Positions 48,518 through 56,448 of a stretch of DNA of 64,000 bases are shown here, in pieces (within the stretch, counting starts at the first letter, position 1; the number at the start of each line of letters is the position of its first letter). The notes below the pieces were generated by a model, which worked only from the letters and a program-made list of their open reading frames with translations, was not told the origin of the DNA and searched no databases. Position numbers and translations under genes: made by a program. Source of the DNA: an uncultured Phycisphaerales bacterium (GTDB lineage: Bacteria; Planctomycetota; Phycisphaerae; Phycisphaerales; UBA1924). Where the stretch lies: assembly GCA_903929885.1 (NCBI GenBank), contig CAIYWI010000060.1, positions 1-64,000 of the forward strand. The letters run 5' to 3'.

Positions 48518-49435
48518 ATGCTTCCACAGGAACTGATGCGAGAGGTCAAACGCCTGCAGGTCCGCACCCGCCGCCGGGTCGAGGGCCTGTTCGCAGGCGA
48601 CTATCACACCGCCTTCAAGGGCAGGGGCATCGAGTTCGCCGATGTCCGCGAGTACGAACCTGGCGACGACGTGCGAGCCATCGACTGGAACGTCACGGCG
48701 CGAGCGGGCCGCCCGTTCATCAAGCGCTTCATCGAGGAACGCGAGTTGACGGTGACGCTCGCCGTCGATCTGTCGGCTTCCGGCGACTTCGCGTCGGGAT
48801 TCGGCGCCGCTTCGCGGCCGAAGCGTCGCATCAGCATCGAGACTGCCGCACTGCTCGCCTTCGCGGCCGCGTCGAACAACGATCGCACCGGGCTGTGCCT
48901 GTTCACCGACCACATCGAGTTCTTCCTGCCGCCGGCCAAGGGGCGGGTGCACTCGCTTCGGCTGCTCCGGGAGTTGCTGCAGTTCGAGCCTCGCTCGAGG
49001 GGCACCGACGTGGCGAATGCCGCGATGCACCTTGGCCGGATGCTTCGAGGCAGGGGCATCGTCTTCCTGATCTCCGACTTCCTCGGCGTGCAGGCGCCGT
49101 CGACGCGTTCTGCGCCGCTGGACACCGCCTTGCGACTGCTCGCCCGGCGGCAGGAGGTCATCGCGATTCAAGTCGGCGATCCGCGTGAATCGCTGCTGCC
49201 GGATGTCGGACTGGCGCAGGTGGCAGACCCTGAAACGGGCGATGTCCGCTGGATCGACACGTCGTCTCGACGGTTTCGCGAACGCTACGAGGCGAACGCC
49301 CGCCATCGCCAGTGGCGGGTCGAGTCGGCCCTGGCAGCCGCGGAAATCGAGCGGATCGGCCTGTCCACGGACCGACCGTTCGTGCCGGATCTGGCCAGGG
49401 CCCTGCGTCTTCGCGAAGGACGACGTCGATCGTGA
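48518..49435 (+). CDS. DUF58 protein of the Bat operon
   Basis: 305 residues, soluble. The DUF58 hallmark FADVREYEPGDDVRAIDWNV lies at about 41-60, and a von Willebrand-like fold follows, with VDLSASGDF in place of a perfect DxSxS. Usual partner of MoxR. The stop overlaps the next start as GTGA. Confidence 0.9.
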   Translation: MLPQELMREVKRLQVRTRRRVEGLFAGDYHTAFKGRGIEFADVREYEPGDDVRAIDWNVTARAGRPFIKRFIEERELTVTLAVDLSASGDFASGFGAASRPKRRISIETAALLAFAAASNNDRTGLCLFTDHIEFFLPPAKGRVHSLRLLRELLQFEPRSRGTDVANAAMHLGRMLRGRGIVFLISDFLGVQAPSTRSAPLDTALRLLARRQEVIAIQVGDPRESLLPDVGLAQVADPETGDVRWIDTSSRRFRERYEANARHRQWRVESALAAAEIERIGLSTDRPFVPDLARALRLREGRRRS

Positions 49436-50481
49436 ACGCGGCGTCCTTCCATGTCGTTCACGTCCTGGCCGCGGCCCTTGGTCCGCTCGCGGGGGTCTCG
49501 TCGGCGGCGACCGTCTCGCCTCCAGAGCGAGAGCCGCCGACCGCGACGCAGCGGATCGAGGCCGGACCGATCGTGATCGAGCAGGCGTTCGACCGTTCGG
49601 TCATGCTCGCGGCGGAGCGAGTGACGGCGACATGGCGGGTACACGCACCGCTCGACGTTCGCGTCGGACTCCCACCGATGCCCGTGCCGGGTTCCAAGGC
49701 CGGGGATTTTGCCGTGGTATCGTGCGTGGACGAACCCGCTCGGCTGACAGGCGACCCGTCGCGATTGGTGCTCGTCCGCCGACTCCTCCTCGAACCGTTC
49801 CTCCCCGGGACGTACGCGACGCCAACGCTCGAGGCGACGTGGCATCGATCCGACTCGGAGCAGGGGATCGCACGCACCTCGTCGACGAGCATCACGGTCG
49901 AATCGCTGCTTCCATGGGCGGCATCCGATCCGGCCCTGGCCGGCGAGTTCGATCCCGGATCGATTCGCGAGGAACATCGTGTCGAGTCGTCTCAAGGCAA
50001 CTCGTGGTTGATCCCTGCCGGGGCCATCACGGCGCTGGCCGTGCTCGGCGCGGCGGCGGTGGCGGGCATGCGACGTCGCCGCGGAAGTGAAGCGGATCCG
50101 GCGGCGGTCGCGCTCGCGTTGGCACAGACGGTCGATGTCAGGATCGACGATCCGGGATCGGTGCGGCGGGCCCTGGACGATCTCGCCCACTCGCTCCGCG
50201 CCGCGCTGGCGGATCGAGTGACGCCCCTGGCCTCGGCAATGGCGGGTGAGTGGTTGCGCTCGGACGGTGGTGCACGCGGTGGCGCCGGCGTGCCCTCGCT
50301 CGACGACGAACGCCGTCGGATCATGGAAGCAGCCCTGCCTCTGCTGGACACTCTCGACGAGGCCCGATTTTCAGGATCGACGGCCGCGGCCGACCACCTC
50401 GCGCGCCTGCGGGACGAGGTCGTCAAGTTGGTGGAGACACTTCAGGCCATGCCCCGGTTGCACGGAGGTCGACGGGCATGA
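49432..50481 (+). CDS. Membrane protein of the Bat operon, BatD-like topology
   Basis: 349 residues from the GTG at 49432 (4-bp GTGA overlap). N-terminal signal peptide (HVVHVLAAALGPLAGVSSA), a periplasmic beta domain of about 160 residues, one membrane helix (LIPAGAITALAVLGAAAVAG, about 195-214) followed by RRRR, and a cytoplasmic helical tail. The position between DUF58 and BatA and the topology recall DUF4381/BatD-like proteins, but I cannot see a clear family motif. Confidence 0.7.
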   Translation: MNAASFHVVHVLAAALGPLAGVSSAATVSPPEREPPTATQRIEAGPIVIEQAFDRSVMLAAERVTATWRVHAPLDVRVGLPPMPVPGSKAGDFAVVSCVDEPARLTGDPSRLVLVRRLLLEPFLPGTYATPTLEATWHRSDSEQGIARTSSTSITVESLLPWAASDPALAGEFDPGSIREEHRVESSQGNSWLIPAGAITALAVLGAAAVAGMRRRRGSEADPAAVALALAQTVDVRIDDPGSVRRALDDLAHSLRAALADRVTPLASAMAGEWLRSDGGARGGAGVPSLDDERRRIMEAALPLLDTLDEARFSGSTAAADHLARLRDEVVKLVETLQAMPRLHGGRRA

Positions 50482-51542
50482 GTTTCGCCCATCCATGGAT
50501 CCTGCTCCTGCTGCTGGCGCTCCCGCTGCTGCCGCCGGCTCGACGATGGCTCGATCCCGTTCGACCGATCCCGCTGCCCGACCTGGCCGGGGTTGCGGTC
50601 GACGGCGCCACATGGCGCGTGCGGCTTCGCGGCCTGCCCGTCCTGCTGCGGCTCGGCGGCGCCGGCCTGCTGATCGTCGCGCTCGCGAGGCCGCAGGAAA
50701 CCAAGGGATGGACGACCACCTCGACCGAGGGCGTGGCGATCCAGATCGTCTACGACCGGTCCGGCAGCATGCGCGAGCCGATGCCCGACGATGAATCGAG
50801 GACCAAGAACGAGGTGGCTCGCGACGCGCTGGTTCGGTTCGTGAAAGGCGACGACGCGTCGCTTCGAGGACGCGAGGGCGACATGATCGGCCTGATCGCC
50901 TTCGCGAGATACGCCGACACCCTGTCGCCCATGGCACGGGTGCACGGGCCGCTGATCGACGTGGCGTCGCGGCTGATGCCTGTCGAGAATCGCGCGGCCG
51001 AGGACGGCACCGCCATTGGCGACGCGCTGTCGCTCGCGGCCTCACGTCTCAGGAGGGCCGAGGAGGAGATCTTGCGGGCCGCCTCTCGGGAGGGTGGCAA
51101 GCCCTCGTTCGAGATCAAGAGCAAGGTCATCGTGCTCATGACCGACGGACAGAACAACGCCGGCGAATCGTCGCCGGTGGAGGCAGCGGAACTCGCGACG
51201 CGTTGGGGCATTCGGATCTACGCCATCGGCGTGGGCGCAGGCGAACGCACCGCCACCATCGACACCGCCTTTGGACGCCAGGTCGTGCCCCGGGGCAACG
51301 CCGTGGACGAACGGTTGCTGACGCAGATCGCGGAATCGACGGGCGGAGCCTACTTCTCGGCGGGCACCTCCACGTCGCTCGCGGAGGCCTATGCGGCCAT
51401 CGATTCGCTCGAGAAGTCCCGCATCGACTCGACGCGACACTCGAGCCGGATCGAGTTGTATCGGCCGCTCGTCGTCGCCGCGGCGATCGTGCTGGCCGTG
51501 GAATGGTTGCTGGCGTCGTTCCTGTTCAGGAGGGTCACCTGA
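50478..51542 (+). CDS. batA: BatA, von Willebrand A membrane protein
   Basis: 354 residues. Two N-terminal membrane helices (PWILLLLLALPLLPP and LRLGGAGLLIVALARP), a VWA domain with the metal site DRSGSM, GTAIGDAL and MTDGQNN, and a C-terminal helix (PLVVAAAIVLAVEWLLASFLF). First Asp motif is YDRSGSM rather than the more common LDxSxSM, still DxSxS. ATGA overlap with the gene before. Bat proteins form a periplasmic complex tied to stress and oxygen tolerance. Confidence 0.9.
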   Translation: MSFAHPWILLLLLALPLLPPARRWLDPVRPIPLPDLAGVAVDGATWRVRLRGLPVLLRLGGAGLLIVALARPQETKGWTTTSTEGVAIQIVYDRSGSMREPMPDDESRTKNEVARDALVRFVKGDDASLRGREGDMIGLIAFARYADTLSPMARVHGPLIDVASRLMPVENRAAEDGTAIGDALSLAASRLRRAEEEILRAASREGGKPSFEIKSKVIVLMTDGQNNAGESSPVEAAELATRWGIRIYAIGVGAGERTATIDTAFGRQVVPRGNAVDERLLTQIAESTGGAYFSAGTSTSLAEAYAAIDSLEKSRIDSTRHSSRIELYRPLVVAAAIVLAVEWLLASFLFRRVT

Positions 51543-53644
51543 TGAACTCGATCCTGCTGGTGGCGGCGGCGACGTGGCGAGTGGCCCACCCTGCATGGCT
51601 CGCGTTGCTGGCCTTGGCGCCCATCGCGTTGCTCGCCGCGTGGTTCTGCATTCGTCAGCGTCGTGCGGGGCTACGACGATTCATCGGCGAAGCGGCCGCC
51701 GCTCGGCTGCCGCGGAACGGGTTGGCGTGGACGCGCGCCGCCATCGCTTCGATCGGCGCGGCATCGTTGGCGGTGGCGGCAGCCAGGCCGCAGACCGATC
51801 CGGTGACGGAGGACGTGGCGGTCAGGGGCCGCGACCTGGTCTTCCTCGTGGACGTCTCGCGGAGCATGCTCTCGCGAGACGTGGTGCCCGACCGGCTCTC
51901 TCGCACGAAGATCTGGATCAACGACCTCGTGAACACGCTGGGAGGGGATCGCGTTGCGCTGGTGGCGTTCGCGGGCGTGCCCGTCGTCAAGTGCCCGCTG
52001 ACGCTCGACCACGGCTTCTTCCGAATGGAACTCGACGACCTGTCCCCCACCACCTCGCCTCGCGGAGGCACCCTGATCGGCGACGCGATTCGCAAGGCCA
52101 TGAGCGACGTCTTCGAACCCGGACAGGGTCGCCACCGCGACATCATCCTCTTCACCGACGGAGAGGATCAGGGCAGTTTCCCGATCGAGGCGGCCAAGGC
52201 CGCGGGCGAGGCCGGCGTGCGCATCATCGCCATCGGCATCGGCAGCGAACTGGAGGGTGCGCTCGTGCCGACCGACTCCGGCGCCGCCGGCTACATCGAG
52301 CACGAGGGAGCGCAGGTCCGAAGCCGCCTCGACGGAACCACCCTCGCGGCGGTCGCGCACGCGGCGAGAGAGGCCGGCGGTCAGGGGGTGTTCCTCAACG
52401 TCGGCACCGGCACGATGGACCTCGACACCATTTACCGAGACCTCATCGCGTCTGCCGAGACGATCGAAACCTCGCAGGTGGCGAACGTGACGTACCGAGA
52501 GCTCTTTCCCTGGTTCGTCGGTCTCGCGCTGACGTGCCTGGCGATCGAGCCGCTCATCCCCCTCTCGCGACGACTGCGTCGCAGCGGCGAAGGGACGATC
52601 CACCGGACAGCCGCGACCGCGTTGGCGTTGGCGAGCATGACGATCCTCTCCCCTGAGCTCAAAGCCGCCCAGCCGGCGACCGATGCGCCTTCGCCCTCGG
52701 CGGCGGAGGTGTACAACGAGGGCCGCCGCATGTTCCTCGAAGGCAAGCATGCCGAGGCCGCCGAGCGGTTCCGGGCGGCGGACGTGGCGACCCGGGATGC
52801 GGACCTCGGCGCCAAAGCCCGGTACAACCTCGGCCTTGCACTCTACCGACAGGCATTCCCGGCCGCCGACGCATCTCCCGCGGCGTCGCCGGGCAACCCC
52901 GACGCTCGACAGCGTCTGTCGCTGCTGGAAGCGGCGTCGCGAGCCTTCCAATCGGCCGTCGAGATTGACCCAACCGATCAGGCGGCCGCTCGCAATGTCG
53001 AAATGTGCCGTCGCCGCATGCAGGAGATTCGGGACGAGGAACAGCGACAACAGCAGCAGCAGCAGTCGAAGGAGGGCGACCAGAGCCAATCGCAGGGTTC
53101 GCAAGGCCAACCGGGCGACGGTGAATCACGGAGCGATCAACTTTCCGACCTCGCCCGGCGTCAACGGGAGGCGGCGGAGCAGAGCGCCAAGGCGGAGGCC
53201 GGCGAAGCGGGTGCTGATCGCGACCGGGATGCAAAGGCGGCTCGACAAACGCAGCAGCAGCTCAACGAGGACACCAAGCGCCAGCAGGACTCGTCGGGGC
53301 AACCGAGCGAAAGGACGGGCGAGCAACTCAAGAAGGCCCGAGAGGCGCAGCAGCAGGCATCCGAAGCGCTCGAACGCGGCGACCTTGGCGAGGCACGCCA
53401 GCGACAGGAGCAGGCCGCCGAACACCTCGAGTCGGCGGCCGCATCCGAGCGAGAGGCGGCCAAGCGTGAGGAACCATCGAAGTCGGATGGGAGGCACGAC
53501 CAACGGGCCTCGGAGTCAAGGCAACCTGCGTACGACCAGACTGCCGCTCAGTTGCTCGACCGAGAACGACGGCTCCGTGAAGCGAGGCGTCAAGCGTTCC
53601 GTGCCATGCGCGGCACGCCCCAGCCGGTGGAAAGGGACTGGTAA
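51542..53644 (+). CDS. batB: BatB-BatC fusion (VWA + TPR, Q-rich tail)
   Basis: 700 residues. Residues 1-370 are BatB: two membrane helices, VWA metal site DVSRSM (about 102-107), GGTLIGDAI and FTDGEDQ, and a closing helix (LFPWFVGLALTCLAIEPLI). Without a break, residues about 375-700 are BatC: a hydrophobic stretch, TPR motifs (AEVYNEGRRMFLEGKHAEAA, ARYNLGLALYRQAF and AFQSAVEIDPTDQAAARNVE), then a Gln/Glu/Lys/Ser-rich coiled segment (about 500-660). BatB and BatC are separate genes in Bacteroides and Leptospira. Overlaps batA by one base (TGATG). Confidence 0.88.
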   Translation: MNSILLVAAATWRVAHPAWLALLALAPIALLAAWFCIRQRRAGLRRFIGEAAAARLPRNGLAWTRAAIASIGAASLAVAAARPQTDPVTEDVAVRGRDLVFLVDVSRSMLSRDVVPDRLSRTKIWINDLVNTLGGDRVALVAFAGVPVVKCPLTLDHGFFRMELDDLSPTTSPRGGTLIGDAIRKAMSDVFEPGQGRHRDIILFTDGEDQGSFPIEAAKAAGEAGVRIIAIGIGSELEGALVPTDSGAAGYIEHEGAQVRSRLDGTTLAAVAHAAREAGGQGVFLNVGTGTMDLDTIYRDLIASAETIETSQVANVTYRELFPWFVGLALTCLAIEPLIPLSRRLRRSGEGTIHRTAATALALASMTILSPELKAAQPATDAPSPSAAEVYNEGRRMFLEGKHAEAAERFRAADVATRDADLGAKARYNLGLALYRQAFPAADASPAASPGNPDARQRLSLLEAASRAFQSAVEIDPTDQAAARNVEMCRRRMQEIRDEEQRQQQQQQSKEGDQSQSQGSQGQPGDGESRSDQLSDLARRQREAAEQSAKAEAGEAGADRDRDAKAARQTQQQLNEDTKRQQDSSGQPSERTGEQLKKAREAQQQASEALERGDLGEARQRQEQAAEHLESAAASEREAAKREEPSKSDGRHDQRASESRQPAYDQTAAQLLDRERRLREARRQAFRAMRGTPQPVERDW

Positions 53645-55534
53645 ATGAGCACCGTGTGTCACCTTTGGACCAGATTCACCATGCTCGCACGCCCGTGGGC
53701 GGCGATGCGTGCGCTCGCGGCGTGCTTGCTGCTGGCGTGCTGGGCGCCCCATGCCGACGCCTCGCCGCCCGACTCGCCCACGGCGAGCGTGGCCGTGTCG
53801 CAGTCGATGGTGGATCTGGGCGATTCGCTCGTGTATCAGATCACGGTGGAAGGCGTGACCGATGTCAAGCCGCCGACGCTGCCGTCTTCGGATGCGTGGG
53901 AAGCGGAGTACATGGGCGGTCGCGACGAGTCCATGCGTTCCACCTTCATCGTCAACGGCCGGGTCACCGAGTCATCGTCGCTCAAGTACGTCATGCAGTG
54001 GCGGATCACGCCCCGTCGGCTGGGTCCGACGGCTGTCGACTCGTTCACCCTTGACGTGGGAGGCAAGCCGGTTCGTGTCCCTCGAGTCCAGTTCCGCACC
54101 AACGAGCCGCAGGAGAGCCCGAACTTCCGTCTCGTGCTCGAGTCGGACCGCACGTCGGCGTATGTCGGCGAGCCGATCCGCATGCGATTGGCCTGGTCGG
54201 TGGGAGCCAACGTCAAGAGCGCGGCCTTCACCGGCCCCGACGGTGACGACGTTTTCGACATCGAGGCGCTCGATCCCCGCCCGCTCAAGGCACGGGGCTC
54301 CGATCTCAACGCCAACGATCCTTGGCGTCTGGTGCCCTTTCTCGGGCGAGACACCATCGTCACCCGCTCGCAAGGCGAACTCGGGGGCCGAGCCGTCCCG
54401 ATCTTCACGCTTGACCTGGTGGTGACGCCACGAAAGGAGGGGTCGCTCGTGATCGGCCCGTATCGCGTGGCGTGCGACGAGGTGGTCGGGCAGCGAGCCC
54501 GCGGCTTCTTCGATTCACCCTTCGATGATCGGAGCCAGACCCGTCGGACGATCACCACCGGCAACGCGCTCTCGCTCGAAGTTCGGCCGCTGCCTGCGGA
54601 AGGAAGGCCCGATGGGTTCTCGGGCTTGATCGGCCGATACTCGATCGAGGCGTCGGCCGCGAATGCCGAGGCCAACGTGGGCGACCCGGTGCCGCTGACG
54701 ATCGTGATTCGCGGGCCCGAGCCGATGCCCGGCCTGGTTCCACCCGACCTGTCGCTCCAGGGCGACTTCGAGTCGACGTTCCGGCCCGCGCCGGAAGGGT
54801 GGGAAGCCGCTCCCAGCGGAGCCGAAGGCGAACGACGATTCATCACCACCGTGCGTCCACGGTCCGATGCCATCACTCAGATCCCGCCGATACGACTCGC
54901 CTATTTCGACACGTCGACCGGACGCTACGAGGTGGCGGAGAGCGCTCCGATCGCCCTGAAGGTCCGGCCTTCTCGCCAGATCACGGCCGCAGACGCGACG
55001 GGGGCGGGCACGCCACTCGCGCCGGCAGCGTCATCGACCTCGTCGGCTCGCCTGACGAGCGTCCCGGGGGGCATCGGCGCCAACACTGAATCGCTCGATG
55101 CCATCGAACAGCGTCACGTCAGCATCCTTGCGATGATCGTCTCGCCTCCGGGCCTTGCCTTCCTGGGCTTGCCGCCGCTGGCGGCCTCGGTCGCATGGTT
55201 GGCGGCGACGCGATCGCGGCGAGCCGATCCGGCGCGAGCGGCGCGGCGTGCCGCCGTGCATCGTGCGGCCGCGTCGGTCAGCCGCGCGACGACAGTCGCA
55301 GATCTGTCGTCGGCGGTCCGCGATGCCTTGGGGCCGTTCCTCTCGATGGCACCCGAGGCGATCACCTTCGACGACGCGGCCAGGGCCCCGCTTCCACCCG
55401 GCGTGCGACAGGAACTCGCGAGCATGCTCGAGCATTTCGAGCGAGACACGTACGGTTCGACGGATGCCGCGTCGCTGACCGACTTGCGTCCTCGGGCTTC
55501 GCGTCTCATCTCGATGTTGCGGGAGGTCGCGTGA
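53645..55534 (+). CDS. batD: BatD, oxygen-tolerance family
   Basis: 629 residues; ATG follows the upstream TAA directly (an ATG at 53681 gives a tighter signal peptide). Signal sequence MRALAACLLLACWAPHADA, then beta-rich Ig-like domains. Family features: VSQSMVDLGDSLVYQITVEG, the RDESMRSTFIVNGR segment, WRITPRRLGPTAVDSF and YRVACDEVVG. A membrane helix at about 495-520 (PPGLAFLGLPPLAASVAWLA) and a cytoplasmic tail follow. Confidence 0.88.
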   Translation: MSTVCHLWTRFTMLARPWAAMRALAACLLLACWAPHADASPPDSPTASVAVSQSMVDLGDSLVYQITVEGVTDVKPPTLPSSDAWEAEYMGGRDESMRSTFIVNGRVTESSSLKYVMQWRITPRRLGPTAVDSFTLDVGGKPVRVPRVQFRTNEPQESPNFRLVLESDRTSAYVGEPIRMRLAWSVGANVKSAAFTGPDGDDVFDIEALDPRPLKARGSDLNANDPWRLVPFLGRDTIVTRSQGELGGRAVPIFTLDLVVTPRKEGSLVIGPYRVACDEVVGQRARGFFDSPFDDRSQTRRTITTGNALSLEVRPLPAEGRPDGFSGLIGRYSIEASAANAEANVGDPVPLTIVIRGPEPMPGLVPPDLSLQGDFESTFRPAPEGWEAAPSGAEGERRFITTVRPRSDAITQIPPIRLAYFDTSTGRYEVAESAPIALKVRPSRQITAADATGAGTPLAPAASSTSSARLTSVPGGIGANTESLDAIEQRHVSILAMIVSPPGLAFLGLPPLAASVAWLAATRSRRADPARAARRAAVHRAAASVSRATTVADLSSAVRDALGPFLSMAPEAITFDDAARAPLPPGVRQELASMLEHFERDTYGSTDAASLTDLRPRASRLISMLREVA

Positions 55535-56412
55535 TGCTCAACTTCCCGGCCTTGACCTGCATCATGCTCCTGGGCCTGTTCCCGCCGCCGACGCTTGCCA
55601 TGGAGACCGAATCGAGCCGCGAGCGCGTCGAGGCTCGATTCGCGGAGGGGAATCGCGAGTTCGCCGCCGGATTGGAACTCGCCGGCAAGGACGCGGCGGC
55701 GGCGAGGGAGCGGTTCGCGAAGGCGGCGGCGGCGTGGCGCACCATCGTCATCGACGGCGGCATACGCAACGCCGCCCTGGAGCGGAACATCGGCAACGCC
55801 TCGCTGCTGGCGGGCGATGCACCTCGCGCCATCGCCGCGTTCCGCCGGGCCCAGTCGGTCGATCCGCGTGACTCGGTCGCGTTGGACGGGCTGGCGGTTG
55901 CGAGGCGTGCAGCGGGGACGGAGGCCTATGCCCCGGGAGCGGCGGTCGCCTCGCAGGCTTCGTCGCCCGGTTGGCGCGGCGCGATGGGCTCGATCGAGCG
56001 GTTCGCCGCGAGCTTGGGCGACTGGCTGTCGACGCTCGTGTCGCCGCGATGGCTGCTATGGACTGCCGCAACCTGCCACGTGGCAGGCTGGCTGCTGCTC
56101 GCACTCAGACTCGCGGGGATCCATCGGGTCAGGCGTTGGATGCCCGTGTCGACGTTGGCGGTCGGGGCGATCGCGATCGTGCCGCTGCTGGCGGCGGACG
56201 TTCGACGCTGGAGGGCCCCCGAGGCCGTCGTGGTCGCCACGGGAATCACGGCGCGCCAAGGGCCTGCGGAGATGTACGAGCCGAGCTTCAAGGAACCGTT
56301 GAGTCCGGGGCTTGAAGTGGTCATCGCCGAGGAGCGGGGCGAGTGGGTCATGATTCGCCTGCACGACGGTCGCGTGGCGTGGGTCCGGTCGACGGGCCTC
56401 GAGCGGCTGTGA
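55534..56412 (+). CDS. batE: BatE-like protein (TPR + SH3)
   Basis: 292 residues; ATG overlaps the batD stop by one base (TGATG). Signal peptide to about TLAME, a TPR-like region (about 25-125: ALERNIGNASLLAGDAPRAI), two membrane helices (LLWTAATCHVAGWLLLAL and PVSTLAVGAIAIVPLLA) and a C-terminal bacterial SH3 domain (ATGITARQGPAEMYEPSF ... WVMIRLHDGRVAWV). Last gene of the operon. This order is that of BatE in other phyla. Confidence 0.85.
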   Translation: MLNFPALTCIMLLGLFPPPTLAMETESSRERVEARFAEGNREFAAGLELAGKDAAAARERFAKAAAAWRTIVIDGGIRNAALERNIGNASLLAGDAPRAIAAFRRAQSVDPRDSVALDGLAVARRAAGTEAYAPGAAVASQASSPGWRGAMGSIERFAASLGDWLSTLVSPRWLLWTAATCHVAGWLLLALRLAGIHRVRRWMPVSTLAVGAIAIVPLLAADVRRWRAPEAVVVATGITARQGPAEMYEPSFKEPLSPGLEVVIAEERGEWVMIRLHDGRVAWVRSTGLERL

Positions 56413-56448
56413 CCAGTCGTTCGGGGCGTTGCCTGCCGGAAAGCCCGT

